The position numbers and the translations under genes were made by a program. A model generated the notes under the pieces. It had not been told where the DNA came from. It worked only from the letters and a program-made list of their open reading frames with translations, and did not search any database. This document shows positions 1 to 8,073 of a DNA stretch of 27,278 nt, piece by piece; the stretch's first letter is position 1, and every line of letters begins with the position of its first letter. Source of the DNA: Magnetospirillum sp. (GTDB lineage: Bacteria > Pseudomonadota > Alphaproteobacteria > Rhodospirillales > Magnetospirillaceae); NCBI GenBank assembly GCA_016183945.1, contig JACPDP010000004.1, positions 1 through 27,278 on the forward strand, in the 5' to 3' direction.

Positions 1-735
1 GGTGGGGAAGGTGTTGGTGGAGTAGCGCTGGTGGTAGATGGCGAAGCGCGACACGAAGCGCCCGTCCAGCAGGTCGGGGTAGAACGAGGTCAACTGCTCG
101 GCCAGGAACATGCCCTTGTAGATCACCGAGCGGCAACTCAGCGTGCAGATGTAGAAGTCGGTGACGTGCTCGGCCAGCACCCGCTTCTCGATGCGGCGGC
201 GGATGACGTAGAGGTCGGCCTCGAAGCGCTCCTCGGGGGTGTTCTTCGAGTTGGCCACCATGATCTGCTCGATCTCGGGCCGGGTGGCATTGGCCTTCTC
301 GCCGATGACGCCGACATTCACCGGCACCTGACGCCAGCCGTAGATGGTGTAGCCGAAGTTGAGGATCTCGGTCTCGACGATGCAGCGGCAGCGCTCCTGC
401 GCCCCCAGATCGGTCTTGGGCAGGAACACCATGCCGATGGCCAGCCGGCCGGGCACCGGCTCGTGGCCCTGGTGGCGGACATGGTCCTTGAAGAAGTCCT
501 GCGGGATCTCGACGTGGATGCCGGCGCCGTCGCCGGTCTTGCCGTCGGCATCGACGGCGCCGCGGTGGAACAGCACCTTCAGTGCCTCGATCCCGGCCAC
601 CACCACGTCGCGCCGGGCGCGGCCGTCGAGGGCGGCCACCAGCCCGACGCCGCAGGCATCATGCCCCGACAGGTCGACGCCGGCCGCCTCCAGGATGGCG
701 GCGTTGGCACGGTAGTCGGCGACGTAATCGGACAT
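1..735 (-). CDS. gltB: Glutamate synthase large subunit, N-terminal part (cut by window edge)
   Basis: This is the large (alpha) subunit of NADPH-glutamate synthase, which hydrolyses glutamine and passes the ammonia to 2-oxoglutarate. Only the first 245 residues, most of the class II glutamine amidotransferase domain, are in the window; the gene runs off base 1. The motif CGVG at residues 28-31 places the nucleophile at Cys28, after a short propeptide that is normally cleaved. Further family landmarks are the GAVDADGKTGDGAG segment and, at the edge, the conserved YHQRYSTNTFPT segment. The ATG at 735 has a GGAG element about 8 bases upstream. It lies downstream of gltD on the same strand, 128 bases away, so the two form a gltD-gltB transcription unit interrupted only by a palindromic repeat. 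I see no damage in the visible part. Confidence 0.95.
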   Translation of the reverse strand, partial: MSDYVADYRANAAILEAAGVDLSGHDACGVGLVAALDGRARRDVVVAGIEALKVLFHRGAVDADGKTGDGAGIHVEIPQDFFKDHVRHQGHEPVPGRLAIGMVFLPKTDLGAQERCRCIVETEILNFGYTIYGWRQVPVNVGVIGEKANATRPEIEQIMVANSKNTPEERFEADLYVIRRRIEKRVLAEHVTDFYICTLSCRSVIYKGMFLAEQLTSFYPDLLDGRFVSRFAIYHQRYSTNTFPT

Positions 736-759
736 GGTGGTCACTCCGTTTCCCTTCTT

Positions 760-850
760 CGTCACCCCCGCGAAGGCGGGGGTCCACGGTGCCATGCGCT
801 TCCTGGTGGGAGCGGTCCCACGGTGGATTCCCGCCTTCGCGGGAATGACG
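760..850. repeat. Interspersed palindromic element between gltD and gltB
   Basis: Two 30-base arms (760-789 and 821-850) are inverted repeats of each other with only a few differences, separated by a 31-base spacer. Each arm is itself a small hairpin built on CCCGCGAAGGCGGG. Elements with this core are common between genes in alphaproteobacteria (REP-like). Here it sits between co-directional genes and may act as an mRNA stabiliser or partial terminator. The function is inference; the palindrome is visible directly. Confidence 0.8.
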
Positions 851-863
851 CCGGAGTGACTTT

Positions 864-2207
864 TCACTCCGCCGCCTGCGCGGCCCTTTCCTGTACCCAG
901 CGATGCATGGCCGCCGCGGCGTCGCGGCCGTCCTTGATGGCCCAGACCACGAGGCTGGCGCCGCGCACGATGTCGCCCGCCGCGAACACCCCCGGCAGCG
1001 AGGTCATCTGCGCCCGGTCCACCGTCAGCGTGCCTCGGCGGCTGACCACGAGGGCGGGCTCGCCGAACAGGGCCGGGACGTCCTCGGGATCGAACCCCAA
1101 GGCGGCGATCACCAGATCGGCCGGCAGGGTGAAGGCCGAGCCGGCGATGGCCACCGGCGTCTGGCGGCCCGAGGCGTCGGCCTGGCCGAGATGCACGCGT
1201 TGCGCCCGCACCCCGGTCGCGTGGTCGGTGCCGGTCACCGCCTCCGGGGCGGCCATCCAGACGAACTCGACGCCCTCCTCCTCGGCGTGGGCGACCTCGC
1301 GCTGGCTGCCCGGCATGTTGGCGCGGTCGCGGCGGTAGAGGCATTTCACCGAGGCGGCGCCCTGGCGCACCGCGGTGCGGACGCAGTCCATGGCGGTGTC
1401 GCCGCCGCCGATCACCACCACCGCCTTGCCGCGGGCGTCGAAGCCCTCGACCCGATCGCCCAGCTCGCGGCGGTTGGAGGCGATGAGGTAGTCCAGCGCC
1501 GCCGCCACGCCGGGCAGCGATGCTCCCGGCAGCGCCAGCGGGCGCGCCTTGTCGACGCCGGTCTCCAGCCGGACGCCGGCCTCGGCCAGCAGGCGGGTGC
1601 GGCGCTCCACCACCGCCTTGTCCAGCTTGAAGCCGGGAATACCGTAGATCAGCAGGCCGCCCATGCGGTCGTGGCGGTCATAGATCGTGACGGCGTAGCC
1701 CAGCTTCCGCAACGCCTCCGCCGCCGCCAATCCACCCGGGCCGCCGCCGACGATGCCCGCCGAGCGGCCGGTCTCGGCGCGCGGCATCGGCGGCTTGACC
1801 CAGCCGTTGAGGAAGGCCTGCTCGGTGATGTGCTTCTCCACCGCGCCGATGGTCACCGCGCCATGCTTGGATTGTTCGAGGACGCAGGAGCCCTCGCACA
1901 GGCGGTCCTGCGGGCAGATGCGGCCGCAGATCTCGGGGAAGCTGTTGGTGGCCGACGACAGCCCATAGGCCTCCTCCAGCCGTCCGGCCGCCGCCAGCAT
2001 CAGCCAGTCGGGAACGTTGTTGGAGAGCGGGCAGCCGATCTGGCAGAACGGGATGCCGCACTGCTCGCAGCGCGACGCCTGCTCGCCGGCCTGCTCGGGG
2101 GCGAAGGGCCGGTAAATTTCGGCGAAGTCGCCACGGCGCTCGGCCGCCTCCCGCTTGTCGGGCATGCGCGGATGGAGGTGGGGGAACTGCAGCATCTTGC
2201 GCGTCAT
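864..2207 (-). CDS. gltD: Glutamate synthase small subunit with an internal deletion
   Basis: Small (beta) subunit of glutamate synthase, the FAD/NADPH-binding half that feeds electrons to GltB. The 447-residue protein opens with the Fe-S cysteine cluster (Cys47, Cys50, Cys55, Cys59) and a second cysteine group in GRICPQDRLCEGSC. It then has a dinucleotide fold GGGPGG, the MGGLLIYGIPGFKLDK segment, the NADPH-side GGGDTAMDCVR segment and the C-terminal FAAGDIVRGASLVVWA motif. I chose the ATG at 2207 because an AAGGCGG ribosome site precedes it and the protein then begins like its relatives. The family is usually 470-485 residues. Here, between Glu215 and Thr216, roughly 24 residues that relatives carry (ending in the A-V-L-x-A strand before TG) are absent in frame, so activity is doubtful. 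Confidence 0.93.
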   Translation of the reverse strand: MTRKMLQFPHLHPRMPDKREAAERRGDFAEIYRPFAPEQAGEQASRCEQCGIPFCQIGCPLSNNVPDWLMLAAAGRLEEAYGLSSATNSFPEICGRICPQDRLCEGSCVLEQSKHGAVTIGAVEKHITEQAFLNGWVKPPMPRAETGRSAGIVGGGPGGLAAAEALRKLGYAVTIYDRHDRMGGLLIYGIPGFKLDKAVVERRTRLLAEAGVRLETGVDKARPLALPGASLPGVAAALDYLIASNRRELGDRVEGFDARGKAVVVIGGGDTAMDCVRTAVRQGAASVKCLYRRDRANMPGSQREVAHAEEEGVEFVWMAAPEAVTGTDHATGVRAQRVHLGQADASGRQTPVAIAGSAFTLPADLVIAALGFDPEDVPALFGEPALVVSRRGTLTVDRAQMTSLPGVFAAGDIVRGASLVVWAIKDGRDAAAAMHRWVQERAAQAAE

Positions 2208-2465
2208 CGCCGAACCGCCTTGGGGTCGAAAGGGGCCGCCACTATACGGCAGGCTCCCTGCCGAAAACCAGGGAATTCCCGTCAATAGGTCAGCATTGCA
2301 TACCATCACGCGGTGCATATCTCGCGGCGAAAGGTCGCGGCCGAGCATCATTCGCTGTTTTGGCCTCATAATGGTACCGTTTCGGTATGATCTCGATGAC
2401 ACTTCCGATAGGCCATCTGTCGCTGTATATAGTGGCTATCCCAACAGCCAGGGTGGGCGGGCGCC
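2208..2465. promoter_or_regulatory. Divergent control region between gltD and uppP
   Basis: This 258-base stretch separates the two divergent genes and is more AT-rich than its surroundings. It contains a small inverted repeat TACCG-TTT-CGGTA (2375-2387) and, toward uppP, a TATATA/TATAGT tract at 2426-2433 that could be a -10 element with a start near 2440. No convincing -35 box accompanies it. I see no gene in this stretch. Confidence 0.45.
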
Positions 2466-3173
2466 TTGACGATCCTCGACATGGTGGTGTTGTCCCTGAT
2501 CCAGGGGCTCGGCGAGGTGTTGCCGGTGAGCGCCTCGGGACACCTGACGGCACTGCCTGCCCTGGCCGGCAGCGCCGAAGGCCGCGCCGCCATCGGCAAG
2601 GGTCGCCCCGACGCCGGAACCCGCCTGTTCATGCATGTGGCGGTGGGCGCGGCCCCGGCGCTGCTGGTGGGGTGGCTCTACGTCTCCTCCGGCGGCGGTT
2701 TCGGCAGCCCGACCACGGCGGTGGCGGCCATGCTGGTGTTCGGCCTGTTCCTGCTGGTGGCAGACCAGTTGGGCATGACGGTCAGCCGGGTCGAGCACAT
2801 ATCGTGGGCGGCGGCCTTCGGCATCGGTGTGTTGCAGGCGGCGGCCCTGATCCCCGGCGTGTCGCGCACCGGCATCACCATCACCGCGGCGCGGCTGATG
2901 GGCTACGAGCGCCGGGCGGCGGCGCGGTTCTCGCTGCTGCTGGCCATCCCGGCCTTCGCCGCCCATGGCGCCTGGACCTTCCGCTCGCTGGCACGCAATG
3001 CCGAGATCATCCTGTCGGTGGATCTCGCCTATGCCGCGGCGACGGCGGGCGTGGCGGCGCTGCTGGCGGTGGCCGCGATGATGGCCTGGGTCGATCGTCA
3101 CAGCTTCGCCCCCTTCGCCATCTGGCGGGTGCTGTTCGCCGGTGCCATGCTGCTGCTGATGTGGTGGAAGTAA
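2466..3173 (+). CDS. uppP: Undecaprenyl-diphosphatase (UppP/BacA family), short form
   Basis: Membrane enzyme that removes a phosphate from undecaprenyl diphosphate to recycle the lipid carrier of peptidoglycan and other envelope polymers. The 235-residue protein is mostly hydrophobic helices. It carries the QGLGE element (residues 13-17, the Q/ExxxE motif) followed by PVSASGH with His26, and the PGVSRTGIT motif that supplies the catalytic Ser and Arg. The start is a TTG at 2466; the first ATG (2481) lies inside the first hydrophobic helix and has no ribosome site. The family is usually about 260-275 residues. Here the stretch between the SGH motif and the middle of the protein is about 30 residues short and poorly conserved, so it may be a divergent branch or a shortened copy. 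It is convergent with rppH, 18 bases away. Confidence 0.8.
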   Translation: MTILDMVVLSLIQGLGEVLPVSASGHLTALPALAGSAEGRAAIGKGRPDAGTRLFMHVAVGAAPALLVGWLYVSSGGGFGSPTTAVAAMLVFGLFLLVADQLGMTVSRVEHISWAAAFGIGVLQAAALIPGVSRTGITITAARLMGYERRAAARFSLLLAIPAFAAHGAWTFRSLARNAEIILSVDLAYAAATAGVAALLAVAAMMAWVDRHSFAPFAIWRVLFAGAMLLLMWWK

Positions 3174-3191
3174 CCGCCGGGGGTGGTGTCC

Positions 3192-3677
3192 CTACCCCGC
3201 CAGCGGCAGGAACTCGGCCACCACTTTTTCGTAGAGGTCGCGCTTGAAGGGGACGATCAGCGCCGGGACCTCGGCCAGCGGCATCCAGCGCCAGCGCGAG
3301 AATTCGGGATGGCGGGTGTCGATGTCGATGTCGGCGTCGCGGCCGGTGAAGCGGGCGGCGAACCACTTCTGCGTCTGGCCGCGGAAGCGGCCCTTCCAGC
3401 AGGCATCGGCCACATCGCGGGGCAGGTCGTAGGAAATCCAGGCGGCGGTCTCGGCGATGATGTCGGCCTTGGCGGTGCCGATTTCCTCCTCCAACTCGCG
3501 CAGCGCGGCCTGGCGGGGGGTCTCGCCCTCGTCGATGCCGCCCTGGGGAAACTGCCAGGCCGGCTCGCGGCTGTCGATACGCTGGGCGGTGAAGGCCAGC
3601 CCGGCGGGATTGAGCAGCACCACCCCGACGCCGCGGCGGTAGGGCCGACTCTCGAGCGGCTCGGGCTTCCTGGTCAT
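3192..3677 (-). CDS. rppH: RNA pyrophosphohydrolase (Nudix)
   Basis: Nudix hydrolase of 161 residues that removes pyrophosphate from the 5' end of mRNAs (and cleaves dinucleoside polyphosphates), which opens them to 5'-end-dependent decay. The Nudix box is complete: GGIDEGETP followed by REL-EEE-IG in the correct spacing, including the three metal-binding glutamates. The RppH-type features YRRGVGVVLLN near the N-terminus, W-FPQGG before the box, and QKWF and W-x-P after it are present. Its ATG overlaps the TGA of the upstream deacetylase gene as ATGA (3674-3677), which indicates translational coupling. It is the last gene of the gpmI-envC-ctpA block, and this position is the usual one in alphaproteobacteria. 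Confidence 0.95.
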   Translation of the reverse strand: MTRKPEPLESRPYRRGVGVVLLNPAGLAFTAQRIDSREPAWQFPQGGIDEGETPRQAALRELEEEIGTAKADIIAETAAWISYDLPRDVADACWKGRFRGQTQKWFAARFTGRDADIDIDTRHPEFSRWRWMPLAEVPALIVPFKRDLYEKVVAEFLPLAG

Positions 3678-5089
3678 GACTTGCCCCCGGGGACGGGCGG
3701 CGGCTGCACCACCGCCGAGGCGGGGGCGGCCACCACCCCCTGGTCTGACAGGCGGTTCATCCACGCCACCAGGCGATCCAGCGTCACCGGGCGGGCCCCG
3801 GCGACGGCGACGGCGCGGCCCTTGTCGCGGGCGCTGGCGACGACGGCGGCCAGCCTCTCCTCGATGGCCTCGCGGTAGGGGTCGCGATCGATCACCGCGG
3901 TGATGGCGGCATAGGGCGGCGTGCGGTCGCCACCGGCGGCACCGTCGCCGATATAGAGCAGGCCGCGCTCCTTCAGCGCCGCCAGGACCGGCGCCAGTTG
4001 GCCGGCCGAGCCGGCGAAGCGCGCGCCCAGAGCCGCCACCCCGGTATAACCGCCGGCCTTGGCCAGCACGGTTTCGAGGCGGGTCAGGTTGTCCTCGGGC
4101 GACAGCGACAGCAGCAGCGCCAGCGGCCCGGGGTCGCGGGCGGGGAAACCGGCGGGCTCGGTGGGCAGTCCGATCAGCACCTCATGGCCCGAGTCGCGCG
4201 CCTTCTTGATCCATTTGCCGAGGTCACCGGCATAGGGGCTGAAGGACAGCGTCACCTCGGCCGGCAGTCTGGCGATGGCGGCTTCGGTGGCGGCCTTGTC
4301 GAGCCCGAGATCGGTCACCACCACCGCCACCCGCGGCCGGTCCACCGCTTCCTTGAAGGGCCGGGCATAGAGCTGCCAGGACTGGCGGCCATCGGCAGCC
4401 ACCACCGGCAGGGTGCCGATGCGGGTATCGCGCTGCAGCTCCTTGACCGGAGCGGCGGGCAGAGCCACCACCTCGGTGCGCGTCGGCAGGTTGGCGAAGC
4501 TGGGCATCATGTCGGCCGGTCGCGCCGAGGGCATCGGCGCCTCGCCGCCGCCGGGGGCGGCAGGCACGGCGGCGGACGGCTTCTTGCCGATCTTGATTTC
4601 GGGTTCGGCGCCGTCGGCGACGGGCGGCGCAGCCACGGCCGGCGTTGCCGGATGGGCCACGGCCGGCGGCGGGGCGGGAGCGGGGGGGGGCTCGTCGGGC
4701 ATGACCGGCAGCACTGCCGCCGCGTCGCCCTCGCCGGCTCCTGGCGGGGTGATCAGCGAGCCGCGCCGCCCTCCGCCGTCTCGGCCGGGCATCTGCAGCG
4801 ACAGTTTGGGCGCGCGGTCGGCCACATCCAGCAGGCCGATGATGTCGCGCAGGTCGACGGTGCTCAGCACATAGGCGCCGGTGCCCAACCCGCCGCCCAG
4901 CACCAGCACCAGCAGGCCCATCAGCACCGGGCGCAGGTTGATCGAGCGGGGCTGCGGGAAGGCCTCGACAATCGGCAGCGGCGGATCGTCGTCGTCGTGC
5001 CGGCGAGAAGACGCGGCCCCGGCGGACGGGGAGTCCTCCTCGCCCGCCAGGTCCGCGTCTTTCTTCTTGCGCTTGAGGAAGGAGAACAT
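3674..5089 (-). CDS. Divergent polysaccharide deacetylase (YibQ-type) with long proline/alanine-rich linker
   Basis: A 471-residue membrane-anchored envelope protein. Residues 1-50 are cytoplasmic and strongly charged (KRKKK, then DDDD). A single membrane segment follows (about 54-75, MGLLVLVLGGGLGTGAYVL), then a low-complexity Pro/Ala/Gly region (about 95-235). The C-terminal part (about 245-460) matches the divergent polysaccharide deacetylase family: VAVVVTDLGLDKAATEAAI, LSFSPYAGDL, HEVLIGLPTEP, and a late LLYIGDGAAGG. Members are found next to envC and ctpA in many proteobacteria and are presumed to act on peptidoglycan or another glycan, but no activity is firmly assigned. The start at 5089 has a GGAGG site. 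It begins 21 bases after ctpA ends and overlaps rppH by four bases. Confidence 0.88.
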   Translation of the reverse strand: MFSFLKRKKKDADLAGEEDSPSAGAASSRRHDDDDPPLPIVEAFPQPRSINLRPVLMGLLVLVLGGGLGTGAYVLSTVDLRDIIGLLDVADRAPKLSLQMPGRDGGGRRGSLITPPGAGEGDAAAVLPVMPDEPPPAPAPPPAVAHPATPAVAAPPVADGAEPEIKIGKKPSAAVPAAPGGGEAPMPSARPADMMPSFANLPTRTEVVALPAAPVKELQRDTRIGTLPVVAADGRQSWQLYARPFKEAVDRPRVAVVVTDLGLDKAATEAAIARLPAEVTLSFSPYAGDLGKWIKKARDSGHEVLIGLPTEPAGFPARDPGPLALLLSLSPEDNLTRLETVLAKAGGYTGVAALGARFAGSAGQLAPVLAALKERGLLYIGDGAAGGDRTPPYAAITAVIDRDPYREAIEERLAAVVASARDKGRAVAVAGARPVTLDRLVAWMNRLSDQGVVAAPASAVVQPPPVPGGKS

Positions 5090-5110
5090 CGCCTCCGCCC
5101 CCTGTCATGC

Positions 5111-6496
5111 CTACCGCGACGAGGTGCGGTAGATGGAGACGCCCCGCAGCAGGTCGAGCGCCCGGGCCATCTGGTAGTCCTGCACCGGGTCGCCCATCTT
5201 GATGGCGGCCAGCGCCGCCGCACCCGTCGCCGGCGCTGCGGCCGGAGTGGCGGGAGCCGCGACCGGAGCCTCGGCGGCACCGGGGGCCTTCACCCCGGAA
5301 TGGGGCGACGGCGCCGCCTTGTCCTTGCCGTCCTTGGCCGGGTTGGGCAGGGCCCGCCGCAGCGAGGCCTCGCTGCGGCGCTCGCGTTCGGGGATCTGGA
5401 TGGCCTCGACCTTGGACTGCAGCACCTTGATGTCGGGCTCGATGCCCACCGCCTGGATGGACCGGCCCGAGGGCGTGTAGTAGCGCGCCGTGGTCAGCCG
5501 CATGGAGCCGTGGCCGGGCAGTTGGATCAGCGTCTGCACCGAGCCCTTGCCGAACGAGCGGGTGCCCAGCACGATGGCGCGGTGGTGGTCCTGCAGGGCG
5601 CCGGCGACGATCTCGGAGGCCGAGGCGGAGCCGTCGTTGATCAGCACCACGATGGGCAGGCCCTCGGCGATGTCGCCGGGCCGCGAGTTGAAGCGCTGGG
5701 TCTCCTCGGGCCGCCGCGAACGGGTCGAGACGATCTCGCCCTTTTCCAGGAAGTCGTCGGACACCGCCACCGCCTGGTCGAGCAGGCCGCCGGGGTTGTT
5801 GCGCAGGTCGATCACGAAGCCCAGCAGGTTCTTGCCGATGTCCTTCTTGAGTTGGGCGACGTGCTTCAGCAGATCGTTGTGGGTGGTGGCGCTGAACTGG
5901 CTGATGCGGACATAGCCGATATCACCCTCGGCCTGGCTCTTCACCGTCTGCACCTTGATCACGGCGCGGGTCAGCTTGACGTCGAACGGCTCGGCGGCGG
6001 CGCGGCGGATGGTGAGGCGGATGTCGCTGTTGGCCAGGCCGCGCATGCGGTCGACCGCCTCGGACAGGGTCAGGCCCTGCACCGGCTCGCCGTCGAGATG
6101 GGTGACCAGGTCGCCCGGCTGCAGGCCGGCGCGGTAGGCCGGGGTATCGTCGATGGGCGACACCACCTTGACCAGGCCCTGCTCCATGGTGACCTCGATG
6201 CCGAGACCGCCGAACTCACCCCTGGTCTGGATGTCCATGTCCTTCGAGCTTTTCTGGTTGAGATAGCTCGAATGGGGATCCAGCGAGGTCAGCATGCCGT
6301 TGAGGGCCGCCTCGATCAACTCGTCGTCATTGACGGGTTCGACGTATTCGCCGCGGACCTTGTCGAAGACCTCGGCGAACAGTTCGAGAAGACGGTAGGT
6401 TTCCTTACGCTCCGCGGCGGCGGCGGGTACGGGAGAGAACGTCGTCGTCGCCAACAGAGCAATTGCGCTTGCCGCGAGCAGGGTGTTGCGAATCAT
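5111..6496 (-). CDS. ctpA: Carboxyl-terminal processing protease (S41)
   Basis: Periplasmic tail-specific serine protease, 461 residues. A signal peptide (residues 1-28, ending in PAAAA) is followed by the N-terminal helical region. A PDZ domain comes next (about 95-175, GLGIEVTMEQG and AYRAGLQPGDLVTHLDGEPV), then the S41 catalytic core. The nucleophilic Ser is in GSASASEIVAGAL and the general-base Lys in SFGKGSVQT; the family hallmark DLRNNPGG is intact. The C-terminus is an Ala/Pro-rich tail ending in a small helical segment. The ATG overlaps the TGA of envC (6493-6496), so the two are translationally coupled. In this family the protease works with LytM-type adaptors and processes peptidoglycan hydrolases; the neighbouring envC fits that role. 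Confidence 0.95.
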   Translation of the reverse strand: MIRNTLLAASAIALLATTTFSPVPAAAAERKETYRLLELFAEVFDKVRGEYVEPVNDDELIEAALNGMLTSLDPHSSYLNQKSSKDMDIQTRGEFGGLGIEVTMEQGLVKVVSPIDDTPAYRAGLQPGDLVTHLDGEPVQGLTLSEAVDRMRGLANSDIRLTIRRAAAEPFDVKLTRAVIKVQTVKSQAEGDIGYVRISQFSATTHNDLLKHVAQLKKDIGKNLLGFVIDLRNNPGGLLDQAVAVSDDFLEKGEIVSTRSRRPEETQRFNSRPGDIAEGLPIVVLINDGSASASEIVAGALQDHHRAIVLGTRSFGKGSVQTLIQLPGHGSMRLTTARYYTPSGRSIQAVGIEPDIKVLQSKVEAIQIPERERRSEASLRRALPNPAKDGKDKAAPSPHSGVKAPGAAEAPVAAPATPAAAPATGAAALAAIKMGDPVQDYQMARALDLLRGVSIYRTSSR

Positions 6497-8073
6497 CCAC
6501 TGACCTTACTTTTCTGTGCCGTGAGCCAAGGCAACGGGTTGATCGGCTGGCCGTTTTGACGCAGCTCGACATAAAGGTTGGGCTTGGTGTCGTCGTGGCC
6601 CATCACTCCGACCGGCTCTCCCCCCAGCAACCGCTGGCCGACGCCGCAGTCGATCTGGGCCATTCCCGCAAGCAGCGTATGATAGCCCTCGCCGTGTTCG
6701 ATGATCAAGAGCAGCCCATATCCCCGGAATGGCCCGGAGAATACAACCTGTCCGTCATAGGGGGCCACCACCTGGGCGCCCTTGCGCGTTTCGATGCTGA
6801 CACCCTTCAACACATGGCCGACGTCGTTTGTCGAGCCAAAGCGAGCCACGACGCGGCCTCGGGCCGGATAGGGCAGCTTGCCGCGGGCGCCGCTGAACGG
6901 CTTGTCGGCGCGCACGGGACGCGCGGCGGCAGCCTCGCGTGAGGCGCGCTCGGCCTCGCGGGTAGCCTTCTGCGCCGCCAGCTCCTTCTCTTTCGCCTGC
7001 TCCTGCGCCTTGAGTTCGGCGTCGCGGGCGACGCGGGCCTGGGCCTGGGCAACCAATTCCTTCTCGCGCGCCTCGGCCTGGGCCTTGGCCTGGGTCTCGC
7101 GCTGGGTCTTGAGTTCGGCCTCGCGAGCGGCGCGGGCCTCGGCCGCTTCGCGGTCGCGAATCGCCTGCTGTTCGGCGGCCTCGCGGTCGCGGCGCTCCCG
7201 CTCGACCCGTTGCGCCGCCAGCGCCGCCTCGCGCGCCGCCTTCTGTGCGGCAACCTCGGCCTCGTGGGCCGCCTTGCGGGCGGCGATCTCGGCCTCGCGT
7301 GCCGCCTTCTCGGCGGCGGCCTTGGCGGCAGCCTCGGCGAGGCGGCGCTGGCGTTCCTCCTCCAGGCGGACCAGCAGGTCGCGCAGGTCCTCGGCCTCGC
7401 CGGCCAGGGCGCGGACACGGCGTTCGGCGGCGACGCCCTCCTGCTCGGTGGCCTCGCGCATCTGGGTCTTGCGCTCGAACAGCGCCTTCATGCGGGCGTG
7501 TTCGCCCTCCAGTCGGCTGGCGGTGGCGGCGATCTTCTTGCGCTGCTCGCCGATGTCGGCCCTGAGGTGGGTCAGCATGTCGATTTCGCCCTTGAGCTCG
7601 CGGGCCGACTGCTCGATCTGCGGCACCGCGGCGCGCAGCAGGATGGCCGAGCGCACCGTGTCGGCCGGGCTCTGCGGCTGGGCGATCAGGGCTTCGGTGG
7701 GCCGCCAGGCCAGGCGCTGCAGCGCGGTCAGCACGCCGGTCATCTGCTGCGAGCGGCGTTTCAGGGCGGCGGCCTTGTCCACTTCCAGAATCTTGAGGTC
7801 GTCCAACTGGACCTCCAACTCGGAGAGCACCTCCTCGCTCTCCTGGGCGGCGCGGGCGGCGGCCACGGTGTCGGCGCGCAGGCGCTGCAACTCGCCGGCC
7901 AGTTCCTTGGCCTTGTGCCGGATCTCGTCGCTGTCGGCGCGGCTCTTGCGAAGCTGGTCCTCCAGCTCCTTCAGGCGCCGGTCGACGTCGACCGGCTGGG
8001 CGAATAGCGGCGGCGACGCCAGCAGCGAGAGAAGGACGGCGGCGAGCAGGCTAGCCCGTCGCACGGGCCTCAC
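6493..8073 (-). CDS. envC: Murein hydrolase activator, EnvC-like, with degenerate LytM domain
   Basis: A 526-residue periplasmic coiled-coil protein. The signal peptide spans residues 1-25 (ending LFA-QP). It is followed by a long heptad-rich coiled coil and an extreme Ala/Glu/Arg/Lys region (about 244-386) made of imperfect 10-11 residue repeats such as AAREAEIAARK. The C-terminal M23/LytM domain (about 394-515) contains GRVVARFG, APYDGQVVFSG and GYGLLLIIEHG but lacks the zinc-binding histidines: the usual HxGxD site reads LKGVSIET and the HxH site reads LYVELR. Such dead domains activate septal amidases rather than cutting murein themselves. I use the GTG at 8073, which overlaps the end of gpmI by 23 bases; the GTG at 8064 is an alternative. 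Confidence 0.9.
   Translation of the reverse strand: MRPVRRASLLAAVLLSLLASPPLFAQPVDVDRRLKELEDQLRKSRADSDEIRHKAKELAGELQRLRADTVAAARAAQESEEVLSELEVQLDDLKILEVDKAAALKRRSQQMTGVLTALQRLAWRPTEALIAQPQSPADTVRSAILLRAAVPQIEQSARELKGEIDMLTHLRADIGEQRKKIAATASRLEGEHARMKALFERKTQMREATEQEGVAAERRVRALAGEAEDLRDLLVRLEEERQRRLAEAAAKAAAEKAAREAEIAARKAAHEAEVAAQKAAREAALAAQRVERERRDREAAEQQAIRDREAAEARAAREAELKTQRETQAKAQAEAREKELVAQAQARVARDAELKAQEQAKEKELAAQKATREAERASREAAAARPVRADKPFSGARGKLPYPARGRVVARFGSTNDVGHVLKGVSIETRKGAQVVAPYDGQVVFSGPFRGYGLLLIIEHGEGYHTLLAGMAQIDCGVGQRLLGGEPVGVMGHDDTKPNLYVELRQNGQPINPLPWLTAQKSKVSG

Noticed and set aside
3998..6559. An 853-codon plus-strand open frame opposite the deacetylase and ctpA genes
   Set aside because: Rich in Gly, His, Arg and Gln with no recognisable domain; it mirrors the codon bias of the minus-strand genes.
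6915..7340. The Ala/Glu-rich repeats in envC as a DNA repeat array or CRISPR
   Set aside because: The repeats are imperfect at the DNA level and match coiled-coil heptads of the protein; there are no conserved repeats with unique spacers.
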